From Arthrobacter sp. B1I2 (GTDB lineage: Bacteria; Actinomycetota; Actinomycetes; Actinomycetales; Micrococcaceae): a DNA stretch of 64,000 nucleotides. Of this stretch, positions 13,229-22,401 are shown one piece after another. Positions within the stretch are counted from its first letter, which is position 1; each line of letters starts with the position of its first letter. The DNA lies in assembly GCF_030816485.1 (NCBI RefSeq), contig NZ_JAUSYC010000001.1, positions 1 through 64,000 of the forward strand. The letters are read 5' to 3'. The notes under the pieces were generated by a model. It worked only from the letters and a program-made list of their open reading frames with translations, ran no database searches and had not been told where the DNA came from. The position numbers were made by a program, and so were the translations under genes.

Positions 13229-15604
13229 GTGACCAGCGGTGCCGCCGAAAAGCAAGCCTTCCCCACCTCCGCTGCGGGTTGCCCATCGGGCCCGGACGCA
13301 GGCGACGCCGTCGACCGCCTGATCCGGGAGATGACGCTGGAGGAAAAGCTGGCCCAGCTCGCAGGGGTATGGGTGAACGCCTCCACAGACGGCGACTCCG
13401 TGGCGCCGCTGCAGAACGAGATGGCCGGGGACGCGCGCTCCTGGGAGGACATGATCTCGTCCGGCCTGGGCCAGATCACACGCATGTACGGCACCGTCCC
13501 GCTGGAACCCCTGGAGGGCGCCCGCCGGCTGGCCGCTGCCCAGGAGCAGATTATGGCCGCGTCCCGCTTCCGGATTCCCGCTCAGGTGCACGAGGAATGC
13601 CTGGCCGGGCTGGCGGCCTGGAAAGCCACCGCCTTTCCCGTGCCGCTGGCCTGGGGTGCCACATTCAACCCCGTCCTGGTCCGCCGGATGGCCGGGTTGA
13701 TCGGGGACCAGATGCGCGCCCTCGGCGTCCATCAAGGCCTGGCACCGGTGCTGGACGTGGTGCGGGACCTGCGCTGGGGCCGGGTGGAGGAAACCATTGG
13801 CGAGGACCCTTACCTGGTGGGCACCCTGGCCGGCTCCTACGTGCAGGGGCTGGAAGAAACCGGAATCGTGGCCACCCTCAAACACTTCGTGGGCTACTCC
13901 GCGTCCCGGGCCGGGCGCAACCACGCTCCGGTGTCCATGGGTCCGCGCGAGCTGGCAGACGTGATGCTGCCCCCGTTCGAACTTGCCCTTAAGCACGGCG
14001 GCGCCCGCTCGGTGATGCACGCCTACACGGACATCGACGGTGTACCCGCGGCTGCCAACCGCGCCCTGCTCACCTCGCTATTGCGGGACGAGTGGGGCTT
14101 TGCCGGGACGGTGGTGGCGGACTACTTCGGCGTCGCTTTCCTCAACGTCACGCATGGCATCGCCGCCGATTCCGGTGAAGCCGCGGCACTGGCCCTGAAG
14201 GCGGGCGTGGACGTGGAACTGCCCACGGTGAACTGCTACGGCAAGCCGCTGCTGGAGCGCGTACGGTCCGGGGATGTATCCGAGTCCCTGGTGGACACCG
14301 CGCTCCGACGGGTGCTGAGGCAGAAGCAGGAAGCCGGGCTGCTTGCCCTCGGCTTTGATCCCGCTCCCCCGGTCCTTGCTGCCGGCACCATTGACCTGGA
14401 TCCGGCCGGCAACCGCGCTCTTGCCCGCGAGATCGCCGCCCAGTCCCTGGTGCTGCTGACCAACAGGACGCACGACGGCGCGCCAAGCCTGCCGCTGCCC
14501 GCGGCGGCGTCGGCGTCGCTTGGCGTGGTGGGGCCACTGGCCCAGGATCCATTCGCAATGCTGGGCTGCTACTCCTTTGACGCCCACGTCGGCGCGTCCC
14601 ACCCCGATGTGCCCATGGGCATCCGGGTTCCCACCGTGGCCGCGGTGGCCGTCGAACGTTTCGGTTCCATCCAGGCCGCCGGCACGGGCAACTGCGAGGC
14701 CATCGCCGAGGAACAGATCGCCGAAGCATGCGGCATTGCCTCCTCCGTGGACACCTGCGTCATCGTGGTAGGTGACAACGCCGGTCTCTTCGGCCGCGGC
14801 ACCTCCGGCGAAGGCAACGATGCGCCGGACCTCCGGCTGCCCGGTGACCAGCACCGCATGCTGGACCAGGTGCTGGCGGCGGCCGAGGCTGCCGGGACGC
14901 GGACCGTCGTCGTGGTTCTCAGCGGACGGCCCTACGCCCTGGGCGACTTCGCCGACCGCGCCGGGGCAATCGTCCAGGGTTTCTTCCCGGGGGAAGAGGG
15001 CGCCGAGGCGCTGTGGGATGTGCTCACGGGCGCCGTGAACCCCTCCGGCAAACTGCCGGTCTCTGTGCCGCGCACACCCGGGGGCCAGCCGGGAACCTAC
15101 CTGCACAGCCGGCTCGCCGGCCCGTCCGGTGTCAGCGCCCTGGACCCATCACCGCTGTTCGGCTTTGGCCACGGCCTTTCCTACACCTCGTTCGGATTTT
15201 CCGGCCACGCGGCCAGTGTGCCCACCATGTCGACGGCGGACGCCGTCACGGTGGCACTTACGGTGACCAACACCGGCGGGGTTGACGGCGCCGAAGTGGT
15301 GCAGCTGTACCTGGAGGACCCGGTGGGCGAGGTGGTCCGGCCGGTGCGCGAGTTGATCGGCTATGCCCGGGTGGAGCTCGCCGCCGGCGCGTCGGCCCGG
15401 GTGGAATTCACGGTGCACGCGGACCGTACCTCATTCACGGGGCTGGACCTGAAGCGGGTGGTCACGCGGGGCCTGGTGAGACTCCATGTGGCCACGTCCA
15501 GCACCGCTGACGTCCACACCCACGAGCTCATCCTCCACGGCGAGCGCCGGGTGGTGGGTTATGAACGGGAGATGCTGACTCCAGTGACGGTGACGCAGCA
15601 GTAG
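13229..15604 (+). CDS. glycoside hydrolase family 3 (beta-glucosidase/beta-xylosidase type)
   Basis: A 791-residue GH3 enzyme with no signal peptide, so it is probably cytoplasmic. An N-terminal TIM barrel spans about residues 25-330. LKHFVGYSASRAGRNHAPVS and VMHAYTDIDGVPAAA are strongly conserved, and the nucleophile is Asp298 in VVADYFG. An alpha/beta sandwich domain spans about 390-610 (GRGTSGEGND), then a fibronectin-III-like domain (FGFGHGLSYTSF through VTVALTVTNTGG). The GTG start has AGGAGA upstream. The sequence flavour is closest to beta-xylosidase/beta-glucosidase GH3 enzymes, but substrate cannot be fixed. It is divergent from the Gfo/Idh gene and shares its control region. Confidence 0.92.
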   Translation: MTSGAAEKQAFPTSAAGCPSGPDAGDAVDRLIREMTLEEKLAQLAGVWVNASTDGDSVAPLQNEMAGDARSWEDMISSGLGQITRMYGTVPLEPLEGARRLAAAQEQIMAASRFRIPAQVHEECLAGLAAWKATAFPVPLAWGATFNPVLVRRMAGLIGDQMRALGVHQGLAPVLDVVRDLRWGRVEETIGEDPYLVGTLAGSYVQGLEETGIVATLKHFVGYSASRAGRNHAPVSMGPRELADVMLPPFELALKHGGARSVMHAYTDIDGVPAAANRALLTSLLRDEWGFAGTVVADYFGVAFLNVTHGIAADSGEAAALALKAGVDVELPTVNCYGKPLLERVRSGDVSESLVDTALRRVLRQKQEAGLLALGFDPAPPVLAAGTIDLDPAGNRALAREIAAQSLVLLTNRTHDGAPSLPLPAAASASLGVVGPLAQDPFAMLGCYSFDAHVGASHPDVPMGIRVPTVAAVAVERFGSIQAAGTGNCEAIAEEQIAEACGIASSVDTCVIVVGDNAGLFGRGTSGEGNDAPDLRLPGDQHRMLDQVLAAAEAAGTRTVVVVLSGRPYALGDFADRAGAIVQGFFPGEEGAEALWDVLTGAVNPSGKLPVSVPRTPGGQPGTYLHSRLAGPSGVSALDPSPLFGFGHGLSYTSFGFSGHAASVPTMSTADAVTVALTVTNTGGVDGAEVVQLYLEDPVGEVVRPVRELIGYARVELAAGASARVEFTVHADRTSFTGLDLKRVVTRGLVRLHVATSSTADVHTHELILHGERRVVGYEREMLTPVTVTQQ

Positions 15605-15683
15605 GTTTTAGGCGGCAGTATCTTTCGGGCAGCCCCACCAATATCAGGTGCTGCGTGGCACCGGGACTACTCCATGCCGCAGG

Positions 15684-16391
15684 CTAGCGAGCGGTGAACT
15701 TCTCCTCCACCAGGCGCAGCAGCGGCCGGGAGTTCAGGCAGGCCAGGTACACGACGGCCCCGGCGATGACCGGCAGCAGGTACGCGGTAGTCATCAGCAG
15801 CAGAGTGGCGGTGACGAACAGGATGCCTGCGTTGCCCAGGGAAACCCGCTTCCGCGCACCGAAGCTGTACAGGGAGAGCCGGTAAAGGTCCCGCGTACGG
15901 AATGAAAACCGGGACAACAGCAAAAGTGCGTGCAGGGCCGCGGTGGCCACCAGCAGGGCAAGGACCAGCAGCGCCGCCCGGAGCGCCGCTTCCACGGGAT
16001 TGCCCGGCCCCAGCGCGGCCGGCAGCCCCGCCAGGTTGACGCCGATCACGGCAAGGATGATCACGTATGGCAGCCACACCCGAATGGCCTGGGCAAAGTT
16101 CATCCGGTAGCCGCGGACAAAGTCCCGGTACACACCCGTGGCGTGCCCGGCCAGCAGCCGGTTGAATGCGTACATGGCCGCGACAAGGGCCGGGCCCACC
16201 GGGACCAGGGCCACGACGACCAGCCAGCTTCCCGCCAGCGGCGCCGCCAGAAGGGCCAGGAACAGCAGTGCGTTGGCCAGCATCAGGAGCACCGAGCCCA
16301 TCAACACGCCGGCTACGGCGCCGGCCGCCCTGAACAGGGGGCCGGCGCCGTACTCCGCCTTCTTCTGAACCACCAACTGCCTTTCGGTCAC
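15684..16391 (-). CDS. DUF624 (YesL-like) membrane protein
   Basis: A 235-residue integral membrane protein with about five hydrophobic segments. An early GPLFRAAGAVAGVLMGSVLL segment and a central FVRGYRMNFAQAIRVWLPYV stretch match the DUF624/YesL pattern. YesL-like proteins commonly accompany LplB/YtcP-type permeases and LipO-type binding proteins in polysaccharide-utilisation operons. Here it follows the binding protein gene by 31 bases and is the last gene of the GH42 operon. Its role in transport is unproven. Confidence 0.85.
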   Translation of the reverse strand: MTERQLVVQKKAEYGAGPLFRAAGAVAGVLMGSVLLMLANALLFLALLAAPLAGSWLVVVALVPVGPALVAAMYAFNRLLAGHATGVYRDFVRGYRMNFAQAIRVWLPYVIILAVIGVNLAGLPAALGPGNPVEAALRAALLVLALLVATAALHALLLLSRFSFRTRDLYRLSLYSFGARKRVSLGNAGILFVTATLLLMTTAYLLPVIAGAVVYLACLNSRPLLRLVEEKFTAR

Positions 16392-16422
16392 GGCGGGAAG
16401 CCGGCTGCCGCCGTCGTACGCC

Positions 16423-18042
16423 CTACTTCTTGTCCGCGTAAGACTTGTACGCCTTGTTGGCCAAGTCTACGTACTTGGACATGCCCTTGCTGTCGAGCTC
16501 CTTGACGTAGGCGTCGAACTCGCTGAGGCTGCGCTGCCCGGTGATGAACTTCAGGGTGTTCTGCTTGACGTGGTCCTTCAGCGGGGTCAGCGTCAGGGTG
16601 GCCTGCTCACGGTCCGCGTCGCTGTAGGGTACGGGCGGCGAGACGGGCCGGGGGGTCTTGCTCTTCATGGCCTTCTGGAACGCCAGCTCCTCATCATCGA
16701 AGGTGGACTGCAGCAGGTCCGTGGTGCCACCGTAGGCAAAGTTGCCGCCGGAGAAGCCGTAGTCCACCCGCAGGTCCTTGGTGCCGGCCGGGTTCAGGCC
16801 CTGGAAGTTAATGTCCTTGGCCAGGACCCGCTTGCCGCCTTCCTTGGTGTAAGTTGTGCCCTGCACGCCCCACTTGGCGAACTCCTGCCCCGCGTCGCTG
16901 TAGAACAGCCAGTCGATGTACTGCATCAGCGCCACAAAGCTGTCCTTGTCCTTCACGGACGAGTTCAGCATGATGCCGTTCTCCAGCCGCGACCCGCCAA
17001 TGATGTTGCCTGCGGGGCCGCCCGGAACCGTAATCTTGCCGACGGTGAAATTGCCCTTGCCCAAGGACTGCTCCATGGACGTGCGGTACGTGATGATGTT
17101 CTGCGAGTTGGCGCTGATCACGAACGACTTGCCGGAGGTGAACTTCTGGATGGCCGAATCGTCCGTCTGGGTGAAGCTTTCCGGATCCATCAACCCCTCG
17201 GATACAAGCGAGTTAAAGTAGGTGAGCAGGTCCTTGAACGCCGGGGTGCTGGAGGCGAACTCGAACTGCTTCTTGGAATCGTTGAACGCCAGGCCGTCCA
17301 CCAGGCCCCAGCCGGAGAGGGTACCGAAGGCGGTGCCGGCGATGTTGAGCACGCTGTTGCCGTTGAAGCGGTCCGAGAAGGGCACCACGTCCGGGTGAGC
17401 CTTCTTCAGGGAGCGCAGGACGTCCCGGAACTCGTCCCAGGTCTTGGGTTCGGCAAGGTTTTCCTTCTGCAGGATGTCCTTCCGGAACGCCAGGGAGTAA
17501 TCCGGCCACAGCTCCTCATGCAGGCCCGGCAGCACATAGTACTTGCCGTCCTGCTGCGTGAGACCGGCGATTTCCGGCTCCAGCTTCCACTTCTTGATCT
17601 TGTCCTGGAAGTTGGGCATCAGGTCCACGTAGTCGCTGACCGGCAGCACCGCGCCGGAGGACACGAAGGCCGATTCCTCGCCGGGATAGGTCTTGGCGAT
17701 GATCTCCGGAGCCTTTCCGGAGCTGATGAGCAGGCTGCGCTTCTGCGTGTAGTCGGCGAACGGCACCACCGTGGCGTCGAGGGTGACGTTGTTGTCGCTG
17801 GCCATCTTGGTGAACAGCAGCCATTCCTTCTTATAGGGGTAGGTGGGCTGGTCGCTGAACAGGAAGCTGTAAGTGAGCGGGACGGTCGCCTTGAACGTGT
17901 CCCCCAGCTTGTAGCTGTCCATGGCACCGTTGCGGGCTTTCGAGGTATCGGCTTTACTGCTGGATTCCGAGTCACAGCCTGCCAGCACCAGGCCGAAGGC
18001 CGTGAGTGCTGAGAGGCTGAGGAAGTCTCGTCTGCGGATCAT
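16423..18042 (-). CDS. ABC sugar transporter substrate-binding lipoprotein (LipO-like, family 1)
   Basis: A 539-residue solute-binding protein, long for CUT1 and typical of the LipO/AlgQ-like group used for oligosaccharides. I chose the ATG at 18042 because AAGGAA lies six bases upstream. An upstream ATG with no Shine-Dalgarno would add five residues. The signal sequence has RRRDFLSLSALTAFGLVLAG then Cys, giving a lipobox and a twin-arginine-like start. It is encoded with two permeases but no ATPase gene, so a shared MsmX/MsiK-type ATPase elsewhere would energise it. The likely cargo is an oligosaccharide cleaved by GH42 and GH3. Confidence 0.87.
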   Translation of the reverse strand: MIRRRDFLSLSALTAFGLVLAGCDSESSSKADTSKARNGAMDSYKLGDTFKATVPLTYSFLFSDQPTYPYKKEWLLFTKMASDNNVTLDATVVPFADYTQKRSLLISSGKAPEIIAKTYPGEESAFVSSGAVLPVSDYVDLMPNFQDKIKKWKLEPEIAGLTQQDGKYYVLPGLHEELWPDYSLAFRKDILQKENLAEPKTWDEFRDVLRSLKKAHPDVVPFSDRFNGNSVLNIAGTAFGTLSGWGLVDGLAFNDSKKQFEFASSTPAFKDLLTYFNSLVSEGLMDPESFTQTDDSAIQKFTSGKSFVISANSQNIITYRTSMEQSLGKGNFTVGKITVPGGPAGNIIGGSRLENGIMLNSSVKDKDSFVALMQYIDWLFYSDAGQEFAKWGVQGTTYTKEGGKRVLAKDINFQGLNPAGTKDLRVDYGFSGGNFAYGGTTDLLQSTFDDEELAFQKAMKSKTPRPVSPPVPYSDADREQATLTLTPLKDHVKQNTLKFITGQRSLSEFDAYVKELDSKGMSKYVDLANKAYKSYADKK

Positions 18043-18063
18043 GGGCTTTCCTTTCATAGGGGG

Positions 18064-19020
18064 TTATTCCTTGACGGAACCGAGCATGACGCCCGAGAAA
18101 AAGTACTTCTGCACAAAGGGGTAGATGCACAGGATGGGAATGACGGTGAGGACGATGGTCACTGACTGGATGTTCGCGGCGATCTGGCCCATGTTCTCCG
18201 TGGTGCCGCCGGCCGAGCCCGCCGTGGTGACCCCGGCGATCATGTTGCGCAGGTAGATGGTCACCGGGAACAGTTCCGGCTTGTCCAGGTAGAGGAACGC
18301 CTGGAACCAGGAGTTCCAGTTGGCGACGGCGTAGAAGAGCACCATGGTGGCAACGATGGCCTTGCTCAACGGCAGGACCACCTTGAACAGGACCCCGTAC
18401 TGGGTGAGGCCGTCGATGGCGGCGGCTTCCTCCAGCTCGCGCGGCATGTTCTCGAAAAACGACTTCATGATGAGCAGGTTGAAGACGCTGATGGCGTTCG
18501 GCAGCACCACGGCCCACAGCGTGTCCCGCAGGCCCAGCGAGCTGATGAGCACGTAGTTGGGGATCAGACCGCCGTTGAAGAACATGGTGAACACGGCGAT
18601 GCCGATGAACACGCTGCGGCCCTTCAGGTCCTTCTTGGCGATGGCGTAGGCGAAGGACGTGGTGAGCACCATGGAGATGGCCGTGGCCACCACCGTATAC
18701 AGGACTGTGTTGCCGTAGTTACGCCAGAACGTCGAATCAGCGAGGATCAACTTGTAGGTCTCAATATTGAAGCCCATCGGGAACAGGTTGACCTGCCCGG
18801 CGTTGATGAAGCCTTCGCTGGAAAAGCTCTGGGCCAGGATATTCAGGAACGGGTACAGGGTCAGGAACACCACCACCAGCAGGAACACCAGGTTGGCCAC
18901 CCTGAACACCCGCATGCCGCGTGAGACCTTCATGTCCTTGAGCAGGACGCCGGTTGCCTTAGCGCCGTTCTTCCTGCCCGGCCGGTTCAGGAACCTATCC
19001 TTCATGGCTGCCTCTTTCAC
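18064..19020 (-). CDS. ABC sugar permease, YtcP/LplC type
   Basis: A permease of about 318 residues with six predicted helices, a LYPFLNILAQSFSSEGFI opening typical of the YtcP/LplC type, and the cytoplasmic EAA loop (ELEEAAAIDGLTQYGVLFKV). GTG at 19020 is preferred for AAGGGGG upstream. ATG at 19005 and GTG at 19038 are alternatives. The last overlaps the preceding permease stop by seven bases. It pairs with the LplB-type permease encoded immediately upstream to form the membrane channel. Confidence 0.87.
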   Translation of the reverse strand: MKEAAMKDRFLNRPGRKNGAKATGVLLKDMKVSRGMRVFRVANLVFLLVVVFLTLYPFLNILAQSFSSEGFINAGQVNLFPMGFNIETYKLILADSTFWRNYGNTVLYTVVATAISMVLTTSFAYAIAKKDLKGRSVFIGIAVFTMFFNGGLIPNYVLISSLGLRDTLWAVVLPNAISVFNLLIMKSFFENMPRELEEAAAIDGLTQYGVLFKVVLPLSKAIVATMVLFYAVANWNSWFQAFLYLDKPELFPVTIYLRNMIAGVTTAGSAGGTTENMGQIAANIQSVTIVLTVIPILCIYPFVQKYFFSGVMLGSVKE

Positions 19021-19031
19021 CGTTGCCCCCT

Positions 19032-20012
19032 TCACCACAGGCTCGTTCCTGCGAGCCGCTTGGATATGGCGTTCGAGGAGAGGATCAGCGTGAGGCCGAT
19101 GACGGATTCGAACATCCCGATCGCGGCCGCGTAGCTGAAGTTGCTGGACTCCAGGCCCACCCGGTACAGGTAGGTGGAGATGACGTCGGAGGTCGCGTAG
19201 TTGAGCGGGTTGTAGATCAGGAGGATCTTCTCGAAGCCCACGGCCATGAACGTGCCGATATTCAGGATCAGCAGCGTGATGATAGTGGGCCGGATGGCGG
19301 GCAGCGTCACGTGCCAGGTCTGCTGCCAGCGGTTGGCCCCGTCGATCCGGGCCGCCTCATACAGCGATTCGTCCACCCGGGTCAGCGCGGCGAGGTAGAG
19401 GATGGCACCCCAGCCCATGGTCTGCCACACCTCGGAGCTGATGTACATGGGCCGGAACCAGGCGGCCTCCTGGGTGAAGTTCACCGTGGTGCCGAACAGG
19501 GTGTGGCCGATCTGGTTCACCGTGCCGGTCATGGAAAAGTTCTGCAGGATCATGCCGGCGATGATCACCACGGACATGAAGTGCGGCAGGTACGTCACCG
19601 TCTGGATGAGCTTCTTGAACTTCTGCGAGCGCAGCTCGTTCAGCAGCAAGGCAAAGATGATGGGCATGGGGAAGCAGAACAGCAGCGTGAGCACGCCCAG
19701 GATGACGGTGTTCTGGAACGCCTGCCAGAAGCTGGGATCGTTGATGAACAGCGTGACGTACTTGAGCCCCACCCACTTCTCACCGAAGATGTTGCCGCCC
19801 GGCTGGAACTGCCGGAAGGCTATGACGTTGCCGACCATGGGCAGGTAGCGGAACACCGCGAAGTAGGCCAGCGGCAGCAGCACCAGCGTGTAGAGGCGCC
19901 AGTCCCGCTTAAGCGCCAGTTTCCAGCCGTTGGGCTTGTTCCGTGGTTTTCCCCTGGTGCCAGGCGGGTCAGGGGTGACCGCCTCGGGAGGAATATCCAG
20001 TCGCATGGCCAT
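19032..20012 (-). CDS. ABC sugar permease, LplB type
   Basis: A 326-residue inner-membrane permease. I chose ATG 20012 because GGAG lies seven bases upstream. The open frame extends further but only as a shadow of the GH42 gene. YTLVLLPLAYFAVFRYLPMV is the first helix, and LYEAARIDGANRWQQTWHV is the EAA loop that contacts the ATPase. It starts 11 bases after the GH42 stop and is followed by the second permease with near-overlap, so all are one operon. Confidence 0.88.
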   Translation of the reverse strand: MAMRLDIPPEAVTPDPPGTRGKPRNKPNGWKLALKRDWRLYTLVLLPLAYFAVFRYLPMVGNVIAFRQFQPGGNIFGEKWVGLKYVTLFINDPSFWQAFQNTVILGVLTLLFCFPMPIIFALLLNELRSQKFKKLIQTVTYLPHFMSVVIIAGMILQNFSMTGTVNQIGHTLFGTTVNFTQEAAWFRPMYISSEVWQTMGWGAILYLAALTRVDESLYEAARIDGANRWQQTWHVTLPAIRPTIITLLILNIGTFMAVGFEKILLIYNPLNYATSDVISTYLYRVGLESSNFSYAAAIGMFESVIGLTLILSSNAISKRLAGTSLW

Positions 20013-20022
20013 GGTGGGACTC

Positions 20023-22083
20023 CTATCTGGGGAATTCTGCGGAGACGGATTCTTCGAGCACCAGGACTCCGTTAGCCGGAAGCTCGACCGTCCCGTGGAT
20101 GGTGTTGCCGGTGAGCCGGTCCGTGCCGCCGGCCTTGACGTCCAGCCGGGCAGGTGCGTCGTTGTGGTTGAGGACCAGCAGATAGCTGCGTCCGTTGCCC
20201 GTACGACGGCGGACCTGGACTGCCAGCGGGGCGTCCAGTTCCGGGCGGATCCCGGCAGCGGCCCGTTCCGCGGCGAGCAGTTCCTGAAGGAAAACGCTGT
20301 CCACGCGGGCGGAGAGGTAGACCGCTGTGCCGCCGCCGAAGGTGTTGCGGGTGACCGCGGGTGAGCCGGCCAGCCGGCCGGAGGCATAGGTGGCCAGGAC
20401 ATCCGCCGTGGTGGCGTGCAGGTGCTCGGTCCAGTATTCAGCGGAGGCCGTGCCGCCGTCGGCCGTTAGAAGCTTTACTTCCTCTCCTTCACCGGCGAGC
20501 GGATGCATCTCCTCGCTCCACGCGCCCAGGACGTTCCGGAGGGCGCCCGGGTAGCCGCCCAGGCGGATGGTGTTGTCCGGGTCCACGATGCCGGAGAGGT
20601 AGCTGGCCACCAGTCGGCCGCCGCCGGAGACGTAGTCTTCGATCCGCTGCGCCGCTTCGTCGGAAAGGAGGTAGGTGGCAGGCAGGACCACCATGCTGTA
20701 CTGGTCAAGGTCGGCCTTGGTGTCCACGAAGTCGACGGGAATGTTGGCGTCGAAGAACGGCCGGTAAAGGCGGAGGACTTCCTGCGGATAGTTCAGGTCC
20801 GAGCGCGGGGAGTTGCCGAGTTCCAGGGCCCACCAGCAGTCCCAGTCAAAGACCATCGCCACTTTCGCGGCCGAGCGCGTGCCGGTGATGCCGGCCAGGC
20901 CCTTCAACTCCCGGCCCAGTTCGCAGACTTCGCGGAAGACCCGGGTGTTGGGGCCGGCGTGGTTGACCATGCCGGAATGGAAGCGCTCAGTGCCGCCGCG
21001 GGCCTGGCGCCACTGGAAGAAAAGAATGGAATCGGCGCCCTGGGCGATGGCCTGGTAGGAGCCGAGGCGCATCTTGCCGGGGAGCTTTGAGACGTTGACT
21101 GACCACTGGCTGACCGCGGCGGTGGCCTGTTCCATCACCAGCCAGGGCTGCCCTTTCCGCAGGGAGCGCATCAGGTCGAAGTTGAGGCCGGCCGCCACAT
21201 GGGCATCCTCTTCACGCGGATCCGGGTAAATGTCCAGGGCGGCGGCGTCCTCCTCGGCTGCCCAGGCCCAGTAGTCGTTGTTCTTATAGAAGCGCATGAA
21301 GTTCGTGACGATGGGCAGGTCCGGGGTGTACCGGCGCAGGATGTCCCGCTCGGCCTTGTAGTGCTCCAGCATGCTGTCCGAGGTGAACCGATGGAAGTCC
21401 AGGCGCCGGGAGGGGTTGGACCAGGTGCGGGGTTGGGCGGGGGCGTTAACCTGGGCCCAGTCGGAGTAGACCTGCCCCCAGACGTCCGTGCTCCACGCCC
21501 GGTTGAGGTCCTCCAGGCTGCTGTACTTTTTCTGCAGCCATTCCCGGAACGCCCGGTCCGCGTGCGGGCCGTAGGAGACGGGGCCGTATTCGTTGTTCAC
21601 GTGCCACATGCACAGTGCCGGGTGGCCGGCGTAGCGCTCCCCCATTTTCTCCGCCATGGCCAGCGACTTCTCCCGGTAGGCGGGGTGGGAGACGTCGAAG
21701 TGCTGGCGGGATCCGAAACCGAAGGTGGAGCCGTCGGCCAGGACCGGGAGGATGTCCGGGTGCTGTGCGATAAGCCAGGCCGGAGGAACAGCGTCCGGCG
21801 TAGCCAGGTCCACCCCGATGCCGTTGGCGTGCAGCAGGTCCATGATGTCGTCCAGCCAGGCGAAGTCGTAGACCCCGTCCGCGGTTTCGAGCCGGCTCCA
21901 GGAAAAGACGGCCAGGGTGACCAGGTTAACCCCGGCGTCCTTCATGAGCCGTACGTCCTCTTCCCACACCTCGCGGGGCCACTGTTCCGGGTTGTAGTCA
22001 CCGCCATAGGCGATGCCGCCCAGGCGTTCGTGGAGGCGTTTGAGGCGGTGTTCCGGGGTGCTGGTGCTTTGCTCGCCGGTCAT
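20023..22083 (-). CDS. glycoside hydrolase family 42 beta-galactosidase
   Basis: A 686-residue GH42 enzyme. The opening GGIAYGGDYNPEQWPREVWE is diagnostic. The acid/base is Glu165 in HVNNEYG and the nucleophile is Glu318 in WLVMEQA. The trimerisation and C-terminal beta domains follow. There is no signal peptide, so action is cytoplasmic after import. I chose the second of two adjacent ATG codons (22083), which is better spaced from AAAGGA. GH42 enzymes release beta-galactose, and some release alpha-L-arabinopyranose. It is the first gene of the operon with two permeases, binding protein and DUF624. Confidence 0.93.
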   Translation of the reverse strand: MTGEQSTSTPEHRLKRLHERLGGIAYGGDYNPEQWPREVWEEDVRLMKDAGVNLVTLAVFSWSRLETADGVYDFAWLDDIMDLLHANGIGVDLATPDAVPPAWLIAQHPDILPVLADGSTFGFGSRQHFDVSHPAYREKSLAMAEKMGERYAGHPALCMWHVNNEYGPVSYGPHADRAFREWLQKKYSSLEDLNRAWSTDVWGQVYSDWAQVNAPAQPRTWSNPSRRLDFHRFTSDSMLEHYKAERDILRRYTPDLPIVTNFMRFYKNNDYWAWAAEEDAAALDIYPDPREEDAHVAAGLNFDLMRSLRKGQPWLVMEQATAAVSQWSVNVSKLPGKMRLGSYQAIAQGADSILFFQWRQARGGTERFHSGMVNHAGPNTRVFREVCELGRELKGLAGITGTRSAAKVAMVFDWDCWWALELGNSPRSDLNYPQEVLRLYRPFFDANIPVDFVDTKADLDQYSMVVLPATYLLSDEAAQRIEDYVSGGGRLVASYLSGIVDPDNTIRLGGYPGALRNVLGAWSEEMHPLAGEGEEVKLLTADGGTASAEYWTEHLHATTADVLATYASGRLAGSPAVTRNTFGGGTAVYLSARVDSVFLQELLAAERAAAGIRPELDAPLAVQVRRRTGNGRSYLLVLNHNDAPARLDVKAGGTDRLTGNTIHGTVELPANGVLVLEESVSAEFPR

Positions 22084-22147
22084 CATTGTCCTTTGCTTAG
22101 GCATGTTGGCCGCGGGCTCCCCACCAGTGCGACCTGCATCACACAAG

Positions 22148-22177
22148 GAAACTATCGTAAAGTTTCAGCAATAACAA
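22148..22177 (-). promoter_or_regulatory. GH42 operon promoter with overlapping operator
   Basis: On the minus strand, TTGTTA (22172-22177) and TAGTTT (22149-22154) are 17 bases apart. The inverted repeat GAAACTATCGTAAAGTTTC (22148-22166) lies across the spacer and -10 element, where a bound LacI repressor would block transcription. The same GAAACTATC core occurs at 13187-13195 and 22310-22320. Confidence 0.55.
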
Positions 22178-22401
22178 CAGGTTCGGATGAAGTGGGAGCT
22201 TACTTTCCAAGGCCGCCGGACGCCATGTTTCCGCTGGACAGCACGCCAGGAGGCGCAGCACTGCACAACCCAGCGCGGCAGGGGGTTCAATATGCCGTCG
22301 CGGTGCGTAGAAACTATCGGAGCACTTTCAGCGCAGGCCGCCTGTACGCGTCCGGGGGCAGCTCGATCAGCCGCCAGCAGCGCGGCCGGACAGTGCCCGG
22401 A
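22178..22401. promoter_or_regulatory. intergenic stretch with an auxiliary GAAACTATCG half-site
   Basis: The remainder of the gap between the GH42 and SOUL genes contains no gene I can support. GAAACTATCGG at 22310-22320 repeats the operator core about 160 bases upstream of the main site, and could serve as an auxiliary site for DNA looping. Confidence 0.35.

Noticed and set aside
15629..15654. GCAGC..GGTGCTGC imperfect hairpin between the GH3 and DUF624 stops
   Set aside because: The stem has a three-base bulge and no T-tract. It is too weak to call a terminator.
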